From Pseudohongiella sp. (GTDB lineage: Bacteria; Pseudomonadota; Gammaproteobacteria; Pseudomonadales; Pseudohongiellaceae): 62,139 nucleotides of DNA. The stretch's first letter is position 1, and every line of letters starts with the position of its first letter. Location: the NCBI GenBank assembly GCA_030696315.1, contig JAUYSM010000085.1, positions 1 to 62,139 on the forward strand, written 5' to 3'. Both the position numbers and the translations under genes were made by a program. The notes beneath the pieces are model-generated. The model was given only the letters and a program-made list of their open reading frames with translations, made no database searches and had not been told where the DNA came from. Positions 9,621 through 17,343 of the stretch are shown piece after piece.

Positions 9621-10748
9621 ATGGCTGAAGCTAAAGTATTGAGTGGCGCGGGGCTGCGTGGTCAGATCGCTGGTAAAACCGCGCTGTCCACCGTTGGTGT
9701 GTCCGGCTCTGGTTTGACGTACCGCGGCTACGATCTACAAGATCTCGCTGAGAATTGCCAGTTTGAAGAAGTGGCTCACCTGATTCTCAAAGGCCATCTG
9801 CCAAACGCTGCAGAGCTGATAGCGTATAAATCTCAACTCAAGGCCTTGCGTGGGTTGCCAAACGCCTTAAAAGAAGTCCTTGAGCGTATTCCCAAAGAAG
9901 CGCATCCCATGGATGTCATGCGGACGGGTTGTTCCATGTTAGGCAATCTGGAAACTGAGACCAATTTTAGCCAGCAGCAGGGTGCTGCCGACCGATTACT
10001 GGCGATTTTTCCATCAATTATTTGCTACTGGTACCGTTTCTCTCACGATGGCGTACGCATCAACGAACTGACCGATGATGAATCCATCGGTGCACATTTC
10101 CTGCACATGCTACGCGGAGCAAAACCCAACGCCCTGCACGAACAGGTGATGAACGTCTCACTTATTCTGTACGCAGAACATGAGTTTAATGCCTCAACAT
10201 TTACCGCCAGAGTCTGTGCATCTACATTGTCTGATATGCACAGCTGCATCACCGGCGCCATCGGCTCCTTACGTGGTCCGCTGCACGGCGGTGCCAACGA
10301 AGCCGCGATGGAAATGATAGAAAAATTCACCAGCGCCGATCACGCCGAACAGGAAATGATGGGCATGCTTGCGCGCAAAGAAAAAATCATGGGTTTCGGC
10401 CACGCCATCTACAAAGAGTCCGATCCCCGCAATGCCATCATCAAGTCGTGGGCCGAAAAACTTTCCGCCGACGTCGGCGACAAAGTTCTTTACCCCGTGT
10501 CAGTGCGCTGTGAAGAAGTCATGTGGCGCGAGAAAAAACTGTTCTGCAACGCCGACTTCTTCCACGCCTCGGCCTACCACTTCATGGACATCCCAACAAA
10601 GCTGTTCACACCCATCTTCGTGATGAGCCGCCTCACCGGCTGGGCCGCCCACGTCATGGAACAACGCGCCGACAACCGCATCATACGCCCCAGCGCAGAA
10701 TACACCGGCCCAGAACCCAGAAAAGTAACGCCGATCAGTCAGCGCTGA
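9621..10748 (+). CDS. prpC: 2-methylcitrate synthase
   Basis: A 375-residue citrate-synthase fold enzyme that condenses propionyl-CoA with oxaloacetate, the first step of the methylcitrate cycle. The two catalytic histidine motifs are present, RGPLHGGANEAAMEM and GFGHAIYKESDPR, as is the later Asp in NADFFHA. Length and the N-terminal GLRGQIAGKTAL are typical of PrpC rather than GltA. It follows prpB with an AGGAG site eleven bases before the ATG. Codon use changes along the gene: the last 500 bases favour C at third positions much more than the first half (see findings). Confidence 0.95.
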   Translation: MAEAKVLSGAGLRGQIAGKTALSTVGVSGSGLTYRGYDLQDLAENCQFEEVAHLILKGHLPNAAELIAYKSQLKALRGLPNALKEVLERIPKEAHPMDVMRTGCSMLGNLETETNFSQQQGAADRLLAIFPSIICYWYRFSHDGVRINELTDDESIGAHFLHMLRGAKPNALHEQVMNVSLILYAEHEFNASTFTARVCASTLSDMHSCITGAIGSLRGPLHGGANEAAMEMIEKFTSADHAEQEMMGMLARKEKIMGFGHAIYKESDPRNAIIKSWAEKLSADVGDKVLYPVSVRCEEVMWREKKLFCNADFFHASAYHFMDIPTKLFTPIFVMSRLTGWAAHVMEQRADNRIIRPSAEYTGPEPRKVTPISQR

Positions 10749-10889
10749 GAGCAGTGGCTGCTTGTGTGGATCTGCAGTGTTTGTGCGATGAGCAAGACTG
10801 CAAAGCGAGCAAGAGTGCTGAGTATTCAGCAATGCAAGATAGTAAAGGGCGCTAAAGTTTGATGTGCGACGGTGGCACTGACAGTTAAG

Positions 10890-10998
10890 GCAGGTTGGCA
10901 GAGTGAGTATGGTGGACCGTCGACGCCCCGGATGGGCGTCGCCGAGCGCCCAGGGATGGGTTCACAGCGTGTCCACCATACTCACTCTGCCAACCTGC
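10890..10998. repeat. Long inverted-repeat element with inner hairpin between prpC and acnD
   Basis: The 339-base gap between prpC and acnD holds two perfect 27-base arms, 10890-10916 and 10972-10998, in inverted orientation. The 55-base interior contains its own perfect hairpin, GACGCCC / GGGCGTC at 10922-10928 and 10934-10940 with a five-base loop, followed by a GC-rich segment. No T-run follows either side, so it is not an ordinary terminator. It resembles the palindromic intergenic repeats (REP-like) of proteobacterial genomes; only one such copy is in this window. The rest of the gap (10749-10889 and 10999-11087) shows nothing else I can name. Confidence 0.8.
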
Positions 10999-11087
10999 TA
11001 ACGGACTGCCCCGCTATACATTCCCAACGAGACCAACCAGCTTAAACAATTGCCAATCAGAAACCTGATAACCCAAAGGCATAAAAA

Positions 11088-13715
11088 ATGAACACCAAAC
11101 ACAGAAAACCGCTCCCCGGCACCCAACTCGACTACTTCGACGCCGAAGAAGCCATCAACACCATCACCCCCGGCGCCTGGACAAAGCTCCCATACACCTC
11201 CCGCGTACTCGCGGAAAATCTCGTCCGCCGCTGCGCCCCCGAGAATCTGACCGCCTCTCTTAAACAATTGATCGACCGCAAACGCGATCTCGACTTTCCC
11301 TGGTTTCCAGCGCGCGTCGTCTGTCACGACATTCTCGGACAAACCGCGCTGGTTGATCTTGCAGGCCTCAGAGATGCGATTGCAGATCAGGGCGGTGATC
11401 CCGCACAGGTAAACCCCGTGGTACCGGTTCAACTGATTGTTGACCACTCATTGGCCGTCGAATGTGGCGGTTATGACCCACAGGCTTTTGAAAAAAATCG
11501 CGCCATTGAAGACCGTCGAAATGAAGATCGTTTCCACTTTATCGACTGGACCAAACAGGCATTTAAAAACGTTGATGTCATCCCGCCCGGCAACGGCATC
11601 ATGCACCAGATCAATCTGGAGAAAATGTCGCCAGTGATTTACGTCGACAAAGGTGTTGCATTTCCTGACACCTGTGTGGGTACCGACAGTCACACACCGC
11701 ATGTCGATGCACTCGGCGTGATCGCTATCGGAGTAGGGGGGCTTGAAGCCGAAAACGTCATGCTCGGCCGCGCATCCTGGATGCGTCTGCCCGACATCAT
11801 TGGTGTTGAGCTTACCGGCAAATTGCAGGAAGGCATCACTGCCACCGATATGGTACTGGCACTCACAGAGTTTTTGCGTCAGTCAAAAGTGGTAGGCGCT
11901 TATCTTGAATTTTACGGTGAAGGCGCCGCGGCGCTCACACTCGGTGATCGCGCAACCATCTCCAATATGGCACCGGAATATGGCGCTACTGCGGCCATGT
12001 TTTTTATCGATCAGCAAACCATAGAGTATTTAAAACTCACCGGCCGCGAAGACGAACAGGTGAAGTTGGTTGAGACCTATGCAAAACATCTGGGTTTGTG
12101 GGCCGACAGTTTAAAAACCGCGGAGTACGAACGCGTGCTGACGTTTAACCTGTCATCGGTTGTACGCAATATGGCAGGCCCCAGTAATCCGCACGCGCGC
12201 GTGGCAACCAGCGATCTTGCCAGTAAAGGAATTGCCTCCGATCTGACGGAGGCCCGAGCGCAGGAAGCCGATGGTCTGATGCCAGATGGCGCAGTGATTA
12301 TTGCGGCCATTACCAGCTGCACCAACACCAGCAATCCCCGCAACGTGGTCGCTGCCGGTTTGATTGCACGTAATGCCAACAGGCTGGGTCTCACACGTAA
12401 ACCATGGGTAAAAACCTCGCTCGCGCCCGGTTCCAAAACCGTCAAACTGTACTTGCAGGAAGCGGGTCTGGAATCTGAACTGGAGCAACTCGGATTTGGA
12501 GTCGTTGCGTTTGCCTGCACCACCTGCAACGGTATGTCCGGTGCACTGGATCCCAAAATCCAGCAGGAAATTATTGATCGCGATCTGTACGCCACAGCCG
12601 TGTTATCAGGCAACCGAAATTTTGATGGGCGGATTCACCCCTATGCCAAGCAGGCGTTTCTCGCATCACCGCCATTGGTGGTTGCCTATGCCATCGCCGG
12701 TACCATCCGTTTTGATATTGAAAAAGATGTGTTGGGTGTTGTTGATGGCCGCGAGATCCGTTTAAAAGACATCTGGCCCAGTGATGCCGAGATTGATGCT
12801 GTAGTCAAAGCTTCGGTGAAACCCGAACAGTTCCGTCAGGTGTATATCCCGATGTTTGATCTGGATCGTCAGGACCACAGCAAAGTCAGCCCGCTGTATG
12901 ATTGGCGAGAGAAATCCACGTATATCCGTCGACCACCCTATTGGGAAGGTGCCCTGGCCGGTGCGCGCAGTATGACGGGAATGCGCGCCCTGGCGGTGCT
13001 GGGCGATAACATCACCACCGATCATTTGTCGCCATCCAACGCCATTATGATGGACAGTGCGGCAGGTGAATATCTGCACAAAATGGGATTGCCGGAAGAA
13101 GACTTTAACTCTTACGCCACACATCGCGGAGATCACCTGACAACTCAGCGTGCAACGTTTGCCAATCCCAAACTCATCAATGAAATGGTGGTAGTGGATG
13201 GCAAGGTCAAACAAGGCTCGTTGGCCCGAATTGAGCCAGAGGGGCAGATCACACGCATGTGGGAAGCCATTGAAACCTACATGGCGCGTAAACAGCCGCT
13301 GATTATTATTGCCGGTGCTGACTACGGCCAGGGCTCATCACGTGACTGGGCAGCAAAAGGCGTGCGACTGGCAGGCGTTGAGGCGATTGTGGCGGAAGGA
13401 TTTGAACGTATCCATCGCACCAATCTTATTGGCATGGGCGTGTTGCCTCTGGAGTTCAAAGCCGGCACTACGCGCAAAACTCTGGGAATCGATGGAACAG
13501 AAACCTTTGACGTGAGCGGGGAGCGCAAACCTCGCGCCGACCTGAGTTTGCTTATCCACCGAAAAAATGGCGAGTCAATCACCGTACCGGTTACCTGTCG
13601 ACTGGACAGTGACGAAGAGCTTTCTATTTATGAAGCCGGCGGGGTGCTGCAGCGTTTTGCGCAGGACTTCCTTGAATCAACGCTCGTAAGCACGGAAGGT
13701 GGAGTGTCAGCATGA
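11088..13715 (+). CDS. acnD: Fe/S-dependent 2-methylisocitrate dehydratase AcnD
   Basis: An 875-residue aconitase-superfamily enzyme that, with PrpF, converts 2-methylcitrate to 2-methylisocitrate via 2-methylaconitate, replacing PrpD. The [4Fe-4S] cysteines are in SCTNTSNPRNVV and in ACTTCNGMSG. The C-terminal swivel domain carries the GADYGQGSSRDWAAKG active-site Ser/Arg motif. Identification as AcnD rather than AcnA rests on the operon: prpF starts inside its stop codon. The ATG at 11088 has only a weak purine stretch upstream. The first 250 bases share the C-rich codon use of the prpC 3' end, and the remainder does not. Confidence 0.93.
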   Translation: MNTKHRKPLPGTQLDYFDAEEAINTITPGAWTKLPYTSRVLAENLVRRCAPENLTASLKQLIDRKRDLDFPWFPARVVCHDILGQTALVDLAGLRDAIADQGGDPAQVNPVVPVQLIVDHSLAVECGGYDPQAFEKNRAIEDRRNEDRFHFIDWTKQAFKNVDVIPPGNGIMHQINLEKMSPVIYVDKGVAFPDTCVGTDSHTPHVDALGVIAIGVGGLEAENVMLGRASWMRLPDIIGVELTGKLQEGITATDMVLALTEFLRQSKVVGAYLEFYGEGAAALTLGDRATISNMAPEYGATAAMFFIDQQTIEYLKLTGREDEQVKLVETYAKHLGLWADSLKTAEYERVLTFNLSSVVRNMAGPSNPHARVATSDLASKGIASDLTEARAQEADGLMPDGAVIIAAITSCTNTSNPRNVVAAGLIARNANRLGLTRKPWVKTSLAPGSKTVKLYLQEAGLESELEQLGFGVVAFACTTCNGMSGALDPKIQQEIIDRDLYATAVLSGNRNFDGRIHPYAKQAFLASPPLVVAYAIAGTIRFDIEKDVLGVVDGREIRLKDIWPSDAEIDAVVKASVKPEQFRQVYIPMFDLDRQDHSKVSPLYDWREKSTYIRRPPYWEGALAGARSMTGMRALAVLGDNITTDHLSPSNAIMMDSAAGEYLHKMGLPEEDFNSYATHRGDHLTTQRATFANPKLINEMVVVDGKVKQGSLARIEPEGQITRMWEAIETYMARKQPLIIIAGADYGQGSSRDWAAKGVRLAGVEAIVAEGFERIHRTNLIGMGVLPLEFKAGTTRKTLGIDGTETFDVSGERKPRADLSLLIHRKNGESITVPVTCRLDSDEELSIYEAGGVLQRFAQDFLESTLVSTEGGVSA

Positions 13716-14896
13716 GTCAATTGAGAATCCCGGCGACTTATATCCGTGGCGGCACCAGTAAGGGTGTTTTTTTTCTTCAGCACGAACTGCCAGAGCAAGC
13801 GCAGGTGCCAGGCGCTGCACGAGATAATCTGTTGTTGCGAGTTATTGGCAGCCCAGACCCTTATGGTAAACAGATCGACGGCATGGGCGGGGCAACCTCC
13901 AGTACCAGCAAAACAGTGATCATCTCAAAGAGCTCACAGACAGACCACGATGTGGATTATCTGTTTGGTCAGGTCTCCATCGATAAAGCGTTTGTCGACT
14001 GGAGCGGCAACTGCGGCAATCTGTCTGCCGCCGTGGGCGGTTTTGCCATCAGTAAGGGGCTTGTCAGTGCTGACAAAATTCCTGCAAATGGTGTCTGTAC
14101 GGTACGCATCTGGCAGGTGAACATCCAGAAAACGATTATTGCTCACGTACCTGTCTCTAACGGAGAGGTGCAAGAGATAGGCGATTTTGAACTGGATGGC
14201 GTGACATTCCCCGCCGCAGAGGTGCAACTGGAGTTTATTGACCCAGCTGACGAAGGCGAAGGTGATGCCGGGGGAACCATGTTCCCCACAGGCAATCTGA
14301 TCGATGATCTGAATGTTCCAGGTGTTGGTTTGTTAAAAGCCACTCTGATCAACGCGGGTATTCCGACCATTTTTATTAATGCACAGGATATTGGTTACAC
14401 CGGCACCGAACTGCAGGATGCAATAAATGGTGACAATCAGGCGCTGGCCATGTTTGAAACCATTCGTGCTCATGGCGCGGTCAAAATGGGTTTGATTAAA
14501 GACCCCAGCGAGGCAGCTGTGCGACAGCACACCCCTAAAGTTGCTTTTGTGTCTGCGCCCAAAGACTACATATCCTCCAGTGGCAAACACGTCGGCGCCG
14601 CTGAAATTGATCTTTTGGTCAGAGCTTTATCAATGGGCAAACTGCATCACGCCATGATGGGCACTGCCGCTGTAGCTATCGGTACCGCTGCCGCCATCCC
14701 GGGAACACTCGTCAATCTGGCGGCAGGTGGTGGCCATCGTTCAGCCGTCAAGTTCGGTCATCCATCCGGCACACTGCGTGTTGGGGCAGAAGCCACTCAA
14801 CAAGACGGACAGTGGCAGGTGAAAAAAGCCATCATGAGCCGCAGCGCACGTGTGCTGATGGAGGGTTGGATTAGAGTGCCGGGTTCGAGTGCCTGA
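13712..14896 (+). CDS. prpF: 2-methylaconitate isomerase PrpF
   Basis: A 394-residue protein of the diaminopimelate-epimerase-like fold, AcnD-accessory family. PrpF isomerises the 2-methylaconitate made by AcnD so that an aconitase can rehydrate it. Characteristic segments are the N-terminal ATYIRGGTSKGVFF, DGMGGATSSTSKT, and the central DWSGNCGNLSAAVGGFA, which matches the Cys/Asn active-site block of the fold. The start overlaps the acnD stop as ATGA (13712-13715), so the two are translationally coupled. It is the last gene of the prp operon and runs convergent to the Lrp regulator. Confidence 0.95.
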   Translation: MSQLRIPATYIRGGTSKGVFFLQHELPEQAQVPGAARDNLLLRVIGSPDPYGKQIDGMGGATSSTSKTVIISKSSQTDHDVDYLFGQVSIDKAFVDWSGNCGNLSAAVGGFAISKGLVSADKIPANGVCTVRIWQVNIQKTIIAHVPVSNGEVQEIGDFELDGVTFPAAEVQLEFIDPADEGEGDAGGTMFPTGNLIDDLNVPGVGLLKATLINAGIPTIFINAQDIGYTGTELQDAINGDNQALAMFETIRAHGAVKMGLIKDPSEAAVRQHTPKVAFVSAPKDYISSSGKHVGAAEIDLLVRALSMGKLHHAMMGTAAVAIGTAAAIPGTLVNLAAGGGHRSAVKFGHPSGTLRVGAEATQQDGQWQVKKAIMSRSARVLMEGWIRVPGSSA

Positions 14897-14915
14897 TTAG
14901 AGTGCCGGCTGACAT

Positions 14916-15374
14916 TTAGAGAGGCAACACTGTTGTTGCCTTGATTTCCTCCATCACAAAGCTGGCGGTGACATCAAAAAGATCCGCATCAATCAGTTTT
15001 TGATACAGACGATCATACCCGGGCATATCCGGCACCACCGCTTTGAGCAGGTAGTCTATCTGACCACCCAGTCGATAGACTTCCAGCACACCCTCTACGC
15101 TCTGCACCACAGATTTGAATTTTTCGGCCCAGGCTGCGTTATGTTGATTGGTCCGTATCGTGACAAACACCGTCAATCCAAGACCCAGTGTGGCAGGGTC
15201 TAGTAGTGTGACGCGTTGTCGAATTGTGCCGTTTTCCTCAAATTTTTGAATCCTGCGCCAACAAGCGGATTTGGACATGCCCACTTTTTCGGCCAGATCT
15301 GCCACCGATAAAGCAGCATCAGCCTGCATCAATTCAAGCAATCGTCGATCTTGTGAGTCGAGTTGTTGTGCCAC
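14916..15374 (-). CDS. Lrp/AsnC-family transcriptional regulator
   Basis: A 152-residue protein with an N-terminal helix-turn-helix (LSVADLAEKVGMSKSACWRR, about residues 22-42) and a C-terminal RAM/AsnC ligand domain of beta-alpha-beta-beta-alpha-beta type. I chose the GTG at 15374: a GGAG lies seven bases before it and the protein then has the standard Lrp length. The open frame extends 14 codons further to an ATG with no ribosome site. It is divergent from the PLP enzyme gene at 15488, with a perfect palindrome between them, so it probably controls that gene and itself in response to an amino acid. Effector unknown. Confidence 0.88.
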   Translation of the reverse strand: MAQQLDSQDRRLLELMQADAALSVADLAEKVGMSKSACWRRIQKFEENGTIRQRVTLLDPATLGLGLTVFVTIRTNQHNAAWAEKFKSVVQSVEGVLEVYRLGGQIDYLLKAVVPDMPGYDRLYQKLIDADLFDVTASFVMEEIKATTVLPL

Positions 15375-15430
15375 CGCGATTCTCCGGATAAGTGCCGCCT
15401 GACAGAATTGGCACACTGTTCTGATAATAA

Positions 15431-15444
15431 TTCCATAAATGGAA
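15431..15444. promoter_or_regulatory. Candidate Lrp/AsnC operator
   Basis: TTCCATAAATGGAA is a perfect dyad (6-base arms around AA) in an A/T-rich stretch between the divergent Lrp gene (start 15374) and the PLP enzyme gene (start 15488). Lrp-family regulators bind AT-rich dyads near their own gene. The site is 43 bases from the PLP-enzyme start, suitable for control of that promoter. Binding is inferred. Confidence 0.5.
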
Positions 15445-15487
15445 CAATAATCCGATATTTACAAGAAGTGCAAGCTAAAAGGGGACA

Positions 15488-17236
15488 ATGTTCCGAGCCG
15501 CCGGTAATAAACTAGGCGCAATCATTTCACTTTCGGGCACCATGTTTATGAGCAGTTTGATTGAAAAAATTCGCAAAGGGGTGATTGGGCAATCCATGCC
15601 CGTTGAGACGGTGTTCGGTGTAAAGCCTTTAATTTATGCCGATTACACTGCGTCCGGGCGCAGTCTTGATTTCATTGAAGACTTCATTCGCCAACAGGTG
15701 CTGCCGTTTTATGCCAATACTCATACAGAAACAACGCTGACCGGCGCACTGACAACTGAATGGCGTGAATCCGCCCGGCAAATGGTACGTCGCGCCGTCA
15801 ATGGCACTGAACAAGACAAGGTCATTTTTTGCGGCTCAGGGGCCACTGCCGCGATCAACAAGTTGATAAGTGTCATGAACCTCAGCCTGCCCGCCGACCT
15901 GGATGCTGTGTGCGGACTCTCCAGTTGCCTCAGCGAAGAAATGCGCCCGGTGGTATTTATTGGACCTTATGAACACCATTCCAATGAACTTCCCTGGCGC
16001 GAGAGCATCGCCATTGTTGAAGTGATTCCGCTCGACAAACAAGGTGGCATTGATATGCATGCGCTTGAAGCGGCTTTGCAACGGCACCAGCATCGCTCTT
16101 TGTTAATCGGCAGTTTCTCAGCGGCGTCCAACGTCACAGGGATCAAATCAGATGTTGCGTCAGTCACCGCGCTGTTAAAACGTTTTGGAGCCTTGGCCTG
16201 TTGGGATTATGCGGCTGCCGGACCTTATGTCAGCATTAACATGAATGGTGTTGATGCGCTCGATGCGATTTTTTTGTCACCTCACAAGTTTGTCGGCGGC
16301 CCGGGCACACCGGGCATTCTGGTTGCGAAGCAGCACTTGTTCCAGAACAGAGTGCCTGCGGTAGTGGGCGGTGGCACGGTGATGTACGTAACGCCCGAAG
16401 ACCATGTGTATGTCAAAGATGTCGAGCGCAAGGAGGAGGGCGGTACGCCTGCAATCATAGAGTCGATCAGGGCTGGACTGGTGTTTTCATTACAACAACA
16501 AGTTGGCACTGAGCAGATTCAGTCACGCGAAAGCGCCTTATGTCATCTGGCGATGCAGCGTCTGAGCAATAATCCGAATATAGAAGTGCTGGGTGGTTTG
16601 CACTGTGAACGTCTGCCTATTTTCTCCTTACGATTTCGACACCAAGGCAAGGAGCTGCATTATGGTTTTGTGGTGTCTTTGTTAAATGACCTGTTTGGCA
16701 TACAAGTCAGGGGTGGCTGTTCCTGTGCAGGTCCCTATGCACATGCCTTACTCGATATGGATATGATTTACAGCAAAAAAATTGAGGCGGCCGTGACAGC
16801 CGGCGTCGCTGTTCTGCGTCCGGGCTGGGTGCGCTTGAACTTTAACTATTTTATTTCTGATGAAGAATTTTCCTATTTGCTTGATGCATTGGAAATGATT
16901 GCCGAGTTCGGATGGCGTATGTTGCCAGAGTACCAATATGATCCGGTTTGTGGTGTGTGGCGCCACGTTTCGCTGATCAAGGGCTCAGAGAACACAGCTA
17001 ACGGTCGACGCCGTAGTTCCATCGAGCAAATCGATTGGATGGATGATCATGTTGTCGACGCAAAAAGCGCGCTGGATACCCATGCTGCGTTGGTCGCTGC
17101 CAAACAAGTGATATTGGAAAATCGCCAACACCGGACTGTTCTCGATGTTGAATTACCAACAGAACATGCGCCCCTGAGATGGTTCATGCAGCCCAGTGAG
17201 GCACAAGACTTACTTCTGTCCAATATTTGCAACTAA
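15488..17236 (+). CDS. Class V aminotransferase / cysteine-desulfurase-like PLP enzyme
   Basis: A 582-residue PLP enzyme, about 170 residues longer than typical IscS/SufS. Visible features are the N-terminal YADYTASGRSL, the cofactor-loop CGSGATAAINK (about 115-125), an Asp before the Schiff-base strand (WDYAAAG, D240), the Schiff-base Lys in SPHKFVGGPGTPG (K267), and RGGCSCAGPYAH (C411, C413), where cysteine desulfurases carry the persulfide Cys. Substrate unknown: it could act as a desulfurase, lyase or aminotransferase. The C-terminal 100 residues have no motif I recognise. The ATG at 15488 has AAGGGG just three bases upstream; ATGs at 15542 and 15548 are alternatives. Probably controlled by the divergent Lrp-like regulator. 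Confidence 0.8.
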   Translation: MFRAAGNKLGAIISLSGTMFMSSLIEKIRKGVIGQSMPVETVFGVKPLIYADYTASGRSLDFIEDFIRQQVLPFYANTHTETTLTGALTTEWRESARQMVRRAVNGTEQDKVIFCGSGATAAINKLISVMNLSLPADLDAVCGLSSCLSEEMRPVVFIGPYEHHSNELPWRESIAIVEVIPLDKQGGIDMHALEAALQRHQHRSLLIGSFSAASNVTGIKSDVASVTALLKRFGALACWDYAAAGPYVSINMNGVDALDAIFLSPHKFVGGPGTPGILVAKQHLFQNRVPAVVGGGTVMYVTPEDHVYVKDVERKEEGGTPAIIESIRAGLVFSLQQQVGTEQIQSRESALCHLAMQRLSNNPNIEVLGGLHCERLPIFSLRFRHQGKELHYGFVVSLLNDLFGIQVRGGCSCAGPYAHALLDMDMIYSKKIEAAVTAGVAVLRPGWVRLNFNYFISDEEFSYLLDALEMIAEFGWRMLPEYQYDPVCGVWRHVSLIKGSENTANGRRRSSIEQIDWMDDHVVDAKSALDTHAALVAAKQVILENRQHRTVLDVELPTEHAPLRWFMQPSEAQDLLLSNICN

Positions 17237-17343
17237 TTGTAGCCTTGTGCGGTAAATCAAACCAACAAGGTTATAGTCCCTTGACTGCATCAAAATTAAT
17301 CAGGCAGCGCGTTTGTGCATGCCTGCAAAACGAGCAAGGGATA

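Noticed and set aside
12077-12613. 178-residue ORF antisense to acnD
   Set aside because: Inside a complete acnD; no independent support.
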